From positions 199 to 7,844 of the forward strand of contig DJFO01000147.1 of NCBI GenBank assembly GCA_002432555.1: 7,646 nucleotides of DNA, given 5' to 3'. This stretch comes from Marinagarivorans sp. UBA5870 (lineage in GTDB: Bacteria; Pseudomonadota; Gammaproteobacteria; Pseudomonadales; Cellvibrionaceae). Shown here one piece after another: positions 7,236-7,646 of this stretch. The translations under genes and the position numbers were made by a program. The number at the start of each line of letters is the position of its first letter. Within the stretch, counting starts at the first letter, position 1. The notes under the pieces were generated by a model. That model worked only from the letters and a program-made list of their open reading frames with translations. It was not told where the DNA came from and made no database searches.

Positions 7236-7646
7236 TCCATTGCCTCCAGATAGAGGCGCATCACATTCACGACACGGCAGATTTTCGCGTATCGCCACAG
7301 GTCGTTCGCTGAGGTCTTACGCTTCGCGCGAGCGTCCCCCAGCGCCTCCAGCGCTACACCCACACCGATCTTGTTCCGGTGCTTGAAGCAGTCGGCCACC
7401 GTTTTGGCTGTGCTATAGACTCGCACGTTGATACCGTCACACAGGTGCTCCTCAATGCCCGCCGAAAAGACCTCACTCGTCATCTGAACCATCTTAATGG
7501 GTGGGTAGTCGATGCGCGGTATATGGCTACCGCGCGGCATAGCGATCCATATCTCGCGCGGTAGCTGAGTGGTCAGTTCGTGGAATTGCAGCGCGGTCAG
7601 CAGAGAGAATACGGCCTGCGGCACCTTCGCTGCGATGGCTGTGAGC
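7232..7646 (-). CDS. abiEi: AbiEi antitoxin, C-terminal part, 5' end outside window
   Basis: This is the antitoxin and transcriptional autorepressor of the AbiE type IV toxin-antitoxin pair. The frame stays open to the window edge (LTAIAAK before VPQAVFSLLTALQFHELTTQ), so the GTG at 7624 is an internal codon and not the start. About 137 residues are visible. Relatives are near 200, so the N-terminal winged-helix DNA-binding domain lies outside. Characteristic segments are LPREIWIAMPRGSHIPRIDY, then GIEEHLCDGINVRVYSTAKT, then VADCFKHRNKIGVGVALEAL (about 7400-7340), and the end LWRYAKICRVVNVMRLYLEAME. The stop overlaps the toxin start by ATGA. No frameshift or stop is visible in this part, in contrast to the toxin. 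The promoter and operator should lie to the right of the window. Confidence 0.9.
   Translation of the reverse strand, partial: LTAIAAKVPQAVFSLLTALQFHELTTQLPREIWIAMPRGSHIPRIDYPPIKMVQMTSEVFSAGIEEHLCDGINVRVYSTAKTVADCFKHRNKIGVGVALEALGDARAKRKTSANDLWRYAKICRVVNVMRLYLEAME

Noticed and set aside
6633..7298. A 221-codon - strand open frame starting at 7298 as a new protein
   Set aside because: The part before 7235 overlaps abiEi out of frame and the part after about 6937 is shifted AbiEii. Only the middle is real toxin sequence.
6763..7386. A 207-codon open frame on the + strand opposite abiE
   Set aside because: Its translation is rich in Arg, Ser and Pro and matches nothing I know, while the - strand carries clear AbiEii and AbiEi sequence. 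It is a shadow of a GC-rich region.
1..7646. CRISPR array, tRNA, rRNA, insertion sequence or attachment site
   Set aside because: No spaced direct repeats, cloverleaf, rRNA-like stretch, transposase motif or flanking duplication was seen when reading both strands.

Overview
The window carries two anti-parasite loci that converge on each other. Positions 1-6355 (+ strand) hold a type I Wadjet anti-plasmid operon, jetABCD. Its last three genes are complete and jetA lacks its 5' end. Positions 6557-7646 (- strand) hold an AbiE-type (type IV) toxin-antitoxin pair. The antitoxin gene abiEi runs off the right edge of the window, and the toxin gene abiEii is visibly decayed. About 200 bases without a gene separate the two loci and contain two inverted repeats.

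The base composition is moderately GC-rich. The genes are tightly packed with overlapping stops and starts and Shine-Dalgarno-like sites, which points to a bacterium, probably of the Pseudomonadota. No phylogenetic marker is present, so I cannot name a genus. A plasmid-defence system next to a degraded abortive-infection module is typical of a defence island in an accessory region.

Wadjet layout: jetA (kleisin, MukF-like, DUF3375) overlaps jetB (KITE protein, MukE-like, DUF4194) by 14 bases. jetB overlaps jetC (SMC/MukB-like ATPase) by ATGA. jetC is followed after one base by jetD (DUF3322/DUF2220, Toprim-type nuclease), which starts on TTG. From published work on the family, JetA, JetB and JetC form an SMC-type motor that extrudes DNA loops, senses small closed-circular DNA and activates JetD to cleave it. 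The key residues of the motor and the nuclease are present here (JetC Walker A, KSGGQ signature and Walker B; JetD E252 and D295/D297), so the three complete genes look functional.

AbiE layout: abiEi and abiEii overlap by ATGA on the - strand. The visible antitoxin part is intact. The toxin has lost about 50-60 residues near its N-terminus in frame. It also has a net frameshift (-2 or +1) near 6930-6940, and its C-terminal motif reads RMND where relatives have RMKD. The likely picture is an antitoxin kept after its toxin was lost. I see no sign of an unknown system; the interest lies in the Wadjet operon and in the mode of toxin decay.
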